A DNA stretch of 64,000 bases from positions 1 through 64,000 of the forward strand of contig CALKCM010000001.1 of NCBI GenBank assembly GCA_938086785.1, written 5' to 3'. The position numbers and the translations under genes are program-made. Each line of letters opens with the position of its first letter. The first letter of the stretch is position 1. This document shows positions 61,182 to 64,000 of the stretch, piece by piece. Origin of the DNA: an uncultured Bacteroidia bacterium. GTDB lineage: Bacteria; Bacteroidota; Bacteroidia; NS11-12g; UBA955. The notes beneath the pieces were generated by a model. The model made no database searches and was not told where the DNA came from. It worked only from the letters and a program-made list of their open reading frames with translations.

Positions 61182-61493
61182 TTAATAGTAGGACTTAAGG
61201 AAGGCAAAAATGGGCTTTTTTATGACTAAGCCTAAGACATGAAACCATATAATAATGGCTATGGGGAACAGAATGAAGCTGAGTTTGTTTAAATCCCAAG
61301 CTTCTGCGAACAAACCGTGAATGATGCGTTCAAAAGCTCTGGATAATCCACAACCAAAACATTCGATATCCAAAAATTTCTTTGATGGGCAGATAATTGC
61401 ACCTCCATCAAAATAACGAAAGGGCAATGCCCATATCACGAAAGGTGATACGAGTATTGCCCATTGAAATATATTTTTTAGTAAAGTTTTAAT
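61182..61493 (-). CDS. DUF2752 small membrane protein with possible AUU start
   Basis: A small membrane protein of the DUF2752 family, with the conserved ICPSKKFLDIECFGCGLSRA motif (CxGCGLxRA) and two hydrophobic segments. The frame is open from the stop of the upstream gene to 61182. A GTG at 61439 gives 85 residues but loses an N-terminal hydrophobic segment; the frame reaches back without ATG, GTG or TTG to an ATT at 61493 that shares its A with the upstream TAA (TAATT), giving 103 residues with two membrane segments. I list the longer form but the start is uncertain. Function unknown. Confidence 0.65.
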   Translation of the reverse strand: MKTLLKNIFQWAILVSPFVIWALPFRYFDGGAIICPSKKFLDIECFGCGLSRAFERIIHGLFAEAWDLNKLSFILFPIAIIIWFHVLGLVIKKPIFAFLKSYY

Positions 61494-62128
61494 TATTTGT
61501 TACCAAAACAGTGAATAATTGCGTGAATTAAACCTGGAAGTCCACACAATAAAGTAAGTATTAAGTTGGTTGTTACTTTTTTGGTCCATTCGCTTCCTTC
61601 ACTCAAATAAACAGCAATAGTCGTTCCAAAGGGAACTAATAGAATAAGAAGAAGGTAAATCAATTTACTCGTATCATCAGACTTTGCATTTTTAATGTTT
61701 TTCTTAGCTGTTTTAACAGCTTTTTTGAAGGCTAGTTTCTTCACTCCTTTTAAGGAAGGAAGAACTTCTTTAGCTACATCATCAATGGCGCTAACTTGAG
61801 CTTCTGCGGTCATTGCTTGGCTGTTCTGCTTGGTTAAAACAACGCTTTCTAACTGAGGAGCAGTGGCATGGGCTACAGCTTGTCCATCTACCACAGTTTT
61901 GGCTTCTAAGGATGGCGTTTGCACGCTTGACCAACGTTTCTCAAATTTCTTTGCTTCTCTTTCTGCTTTGGCTTTTTGGCCTGCTTCGTGAGCTTTTTGA
62001 TCGTCTTTATTGAAAAGACTAATGTTGTAACCTGATGAGTACCGCTTCTTTGCAACGGTCATGTTGCCTGCACATGAGGCTAAAAATACCACTAGGGTAC
62101 AAATTCCTGTAATTTTAATTAATTTCAT
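61493..62128 (-). CDS. Lipoprotein with C-terminal YqaE/Pmp3 membrane domain
   Basis: A 211-residue protein combining a lipoprotein signal (C19 in LASC), a short Bacteroidota-type motif (VAKKRYSSGYNISL), a long charged Ala/Lys-rich middle (about 45-150), and a C-terminal YqaE/Pmp3-like domain (about 155-211) with two hydrophobic helices (LIYLLLILLVPFGTTIAVY and LILTLLCGLPGLIHAII). Pmp3-type proteins are small membrane proteins linked with salt and membrane potential stress. A palindrome TTCAGAATTCTGAA lies 18 bases upstream of the ATG. Stop shares bases with the DUF2752 gene. Confidence 0.72.
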   Translation of the reverse strand: MKLIKITGICTLVVFLASCAGNMTVAKKRYSSGYNISLFNKDDQKAHEAGQKAKAEREAKKFEKRWSSVQTPSLEAKTVVDGQAVAHATAPQLESVVLTKQNSQAMTAEAQVSAIDDVAKEVLPSLKGVKKLAFKKAVKTAKKNIKNAKSDDTSKLIYLLLILLVPFGTTIAVYLSEGSEWTKKVTTNLILTLLCGLPGLIHAIIHCFGNK

Positions 62129-62145
62129 AAGTAAGGGAATTTACA

Positions 62146-62159
62146 TTCAGAATTCTGAA
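62146..62159. repeat. Perfect palindrome TTCAGAATTCTGAA upstream of the Pmp3-type gene
   Basis: A 14-base perfect palindrome, 18 bases before the ATG of the lipoprotein-Pmp3 gene. Its position fits an operator, but no regulator for it is known here. Confidence 0.5.
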
Positions 62160-62257
62160 ATGTCAAATAATAGCAACAAATATCAACCTGGTTTGAAAAA
62201 TAATTATGCTCGAATCTCTAATTATAAACAGCGGAAATTATTCCTAATCAAGCATTT

Positions 62258-63178
62258 TTAATAATGAATCCAGTTCCATTTTACTTGGCCGGTATTGGCA
62301 AATTCCAGGCTAGGCACAGGCAATCGAATGTAATCGGTTAGTTTATACAAGAAATTAATTCCCTTATGCTTGCTGTGTAAATGGGACAATGAAACACTGG
62401 GGCTAATATAGAATTGCCGGTAACGCTTAATATAGGATAGGTCTTGAAATACCCCTTGCTGATCTGTAAATGTATTTTCTTGGCCTCCAATCATTCCTTG
62501 AGCTCCATAGCCTAATGAAAAACCCAACCACCTCGGGCCCTTATTTTTGAAATTAAACAAATTGGGCTGAAAGTTTAACCAATAGGTTTGGGCATTGTAG
62601 TCTTTCAAAAGCCTTTCGGGTAAGGATCTGCCCAATACATTGGGTCTTTTGACTGCCAAATTGGAAAGCGAAGCAGAGAACCGAATGGGAATTTTAACCT
62701 TTCCAAACAATCGTCGCTGGCCCCAAGACCAAAAGGCTCCAAAAAAATTAGCTCCGATATCTCCCATACTGGCACCCCATTTTTTACTTCTACCATCGAA
62801 GTATTCAATGGTGGTTTGGAATGCAAGTGAGGTGACAAGGCCTAGGTTAGCAGCCTCTTTGGGACTATAGCCTTTTGCATGGAAATAATCGCTGGTGACC
62901 TCTGATAGAATAAATGAACTATAGGCATGACCTGCTTTATCCATTTGCAACCATTGTTTATTGTCGTTAAAGAAATGAAAACCTGTTTGGTCCTTTTTAT
63001 TATACCAGCTGGTGTAAAGCAAAGCATGGGTTCCAACACCAATTGCGCTAACTGCAATAACACTCCGAGTTCTTTTGCGCTTTAATGAATCTATAGATGA
63101 TTTTTGATGGGTTTGCGCACTCATCAATACTCCTTTGCAAAAAAGAAGACTAAGCCAAAATACTATTTTTTGTTTCAT
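62258..63178 (-). CDS. DUF2279 family exported protein
   Basis: A 306-residue protein with a signal peptide (ATG at 63178; hydrophobic core KIVFWLSLLFCKGVLMSAQ) and the conserved DUF2279 core: FHFFNDNKQWLQMDKAGHAYSSF and, further on, SMGDIGANFFGAFWSWGQRR. DUF2279 proteins are predicted periplasmic or outer-membrane proteins of unknown role. A longer open frame begins at 63220 but would add unlikely residues; the chosen start overlaps the 3' end of the phosphohexomutase gene by 29 bases. A downstream ATG at 63124 is less likely because it would lose the signal peptide. Confidence 0.8.
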   Translation of the reverse strand: MKQKIVFWLSLLFCKGVLMSAQTHQKSSIDSLKRKRTRSVIAVSAIGVGTHALLYTSWYNKKDQTGFHFFNDNKQWLQMDKAGHAYSSFILSEVTSDYFHAKGYSPKEAANLGLVTSLAFQTTIEYFDGRSKKWGASMGDIGANFFGAFWSWGQRRLFGKVKIPIRFSASLSNLAVKRPNVLGRSLPERLLKDYNAQTYWLNFQPNLFNFKNKGPRWLGFSLGYGAQGMIGGQENTFTDQQGVFQDLSYIKRYRQFYISPSVSLSHLHSKHKGINFLYKLTDYIRLPVPSLEFANTGQVKWNWIHY

Positions 63179-64000
63179 CCAGTATTTTAAAAGCCTCTCC
63201 GCTGCTGGGCGCCTCGGCATACACTCTCAATACTGGCTCGGTTCCACTGGGTCGTATCATAACCCAAGAGCCTGTATTCAGACGGAATTTATATCCATCG
63301 GTATCTTCGATACTTTCAATTTTATAGGCTCCAAAAGAATTGTAAGCTCCGGACTGCGCGCGCTCAATAATGGCTACTTTTTTTGATTCCTCTAAATGCA
63401 GATCGTACCGTTCCACGGCAAAGGAGCCTGTAATTTCATAGACATCTGCAATAAGTTCTTTCATGGTTTTACCCATTTTGAGGCAATATTCCATCAAAGC
63501 TAGGCCCATCCAAATGCCATCTCTTTCGGGGATATGTCCTTTAATTGCAATTCCGCCGCTTTCCTCAGCTCCAATCAATACATCATCCTCTACCATATGC
63601 GTACATATGTATTTGAATCCAATTTTAGTAGTAATTGTTTCTAGCCCCATTTCTGTGGCTAGTACTTGAATTTTATCACTGACGCTAAAAGATTTTACTA
63701 CTTTGCCATTGTACCCCTTTGCACTTACGAGGTATTGCATTAAAAGTAAAATAAGATGGTGACTATCTACAAAATTTCCATCGCCATCAAAAAAACCAAT
63801 TCTATCTGCATCTCCATCCGTAGCCAAACCGCAGAGATAATCGCCCTGACTGATGGTTTTTGAAATTTCCTTTAAGTTTTTTGCAATGGGTTCAGGAGCT
63901 GTGCCGTTAAAACTAGGATTAAACGAACCATTTAAGACCCTTGCAGTTGGAATGAGTCGTTTAAAAATATCCTGTCCAGCACCGTACATGGCATCATATA
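63150..64000 (-). CDS. Phosphoglucomutase/phosphomannomutase, N-terminus cut by window edge
   Basis: The last ~283 codons of a phosphohexomutase of the alpha-D-phosphohexomutase family, open beyond the right edge. It interconverts sugar 1- and 6-phosphates, supplying nucleotide-sugar precursors. The Mg-binding loop is ATDGDADRIGFFDGDG, the sugar-binding loop GAEESGGIA, and the C-terminal phosphate-binding loop is RPSGTEPVLRVYAEA. The phosphoserine motif must lie beyond the edge. The frame has an internal ATG at 63989, but codons before it (DAMYGAG) read on, so it is not the start. Which sugar it uses is not shown. Confidence 0.93.
   Translation of the reverse strand, partial: YDAMYGAGQDIFKRLIPTARVLNGSFNPSFNGTAPEPIAKNLKEISKTISQGDYLCGLATDGDADRIGFFDGDGNFVDSHHLILLLMQYLVSAKGYNGKVVKSFSVSDKIQVLATEMGLETITTKIGFKYICTHMVEDDVLIGAEESGGIAIKGHIPERDGIWMGLALMEYCLKMGKTMKELIADVYEITGSFAVERYDLHLEESKKVAIIERAQSGAYNSFGAYKIESIEDTDGYKFRLNTGSWVMIRPSGTEPVLRVYAEAPSSGEAFKILDETKNSILA

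Overview
The window is a chromosomal stretch of a Bacteroidota bacterium, most likely a flavobacterium-like gliding or gliding-related lineage. The evidence is type IX secretion (T9SS) genes (gldJ, porU, porV, a PorP/SprF-type gene), secreted proteins with T9SS-type C-termini, DUF4249/TonB pairs, DUF4175, DUF4293, kynurenine 3-monooxygenase, low GC, and about twenty start-proximal matches to the Bacteroidota promoter element TAnnTTTG. It is dense, ordinary chromosome: no phage, insertion sequence, CRISPR array or rRNA operon was seen. Both window edges cut genes (a secreted PKD/GEVED protein at the left, a phosphohexomutase at the right).

Layout. 1-6.4 kb: truncated secreted protein, a gap with a possible gene remnant, then a cell-wall amidase divergent from lptD, which is translationally coupled to a malate/lactate-type dehydrogenase and a tiny membrane protein. 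6.4-12.3 kb: kynurenine 3-monooxygenase; a DUF4340 - TerB/DnaJ - EamA operon; a lipoprotein and a LuxE-like acyl-protein synthetase that start head to head on the same bases. 12.3-15.8 kb: a tightly overlapping unit of ECF sigma factor, membrane-anchored beta-barrel protein and T9SS-type secreted protein. 15.8-18.2 kb: class I fructose-bisphosphate aldolase, accD, gcvH. 18.3-20.1 kb: alkaline phosphatase coupled to kdsB. 20.2-23.4 kb: TetR regulator with its palindromic operator, then paaABCD (no paaE follows). 23.5-31.1 kb: T9SS/gliding cluster gldJ, porP/sprF-like, porU, porV.

31-41.2 kb: M14 peptidase, DUF4293, histidine kinase, a lipoprotein BamA/TamA-like protein overlapping head to head with a SpoU methyltransferase, and the long coiled-coil DUF4175 protein. 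41.3-48.7 kb: tRNA-Pro(GGG), a PD-(D/E)XK nuclease-like gene, dnaE, a family 2 glycosyltransferase, a BaiN-type flavoprotein, a small secreted protein. 49-53 kb: accB-accC, a KdsC-like phosphatase, a PASTA protein, Hsp20. 53-58.3 kb: TonB receptor - DUF4249 - methyltransferase operon and a heptosyltransferase-like GT9. 58.4-64 kb: tRNA(CAT), small protein, VWA protein, ruvB, a Pmp3-type lipoprotein coupled to a DUF2752 protein, a DUF2279 protein, phosphohexomutase.

Themes: envelope biogenesis (lptD, kdsB, KdsC-like, GT9, BamA/TamA-like, amidase), T9SS export, and fatty-acid synthesis (accB, accC, accD in two places). Several start codons were reassigned from longer open frames using promoter position and family N-termini. 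No clearly new system was recognised; the most interesting leads are the sigma/beta-barrel/T9SS-cargo unit, the nuclease-like gene beside a structured region next to tRNA-Pro, a candidate AUU start at a TAATT stop/start junction, and a lipoprotein-Pmp3 fusion. All calls come from reading the sequence; no database search was run.
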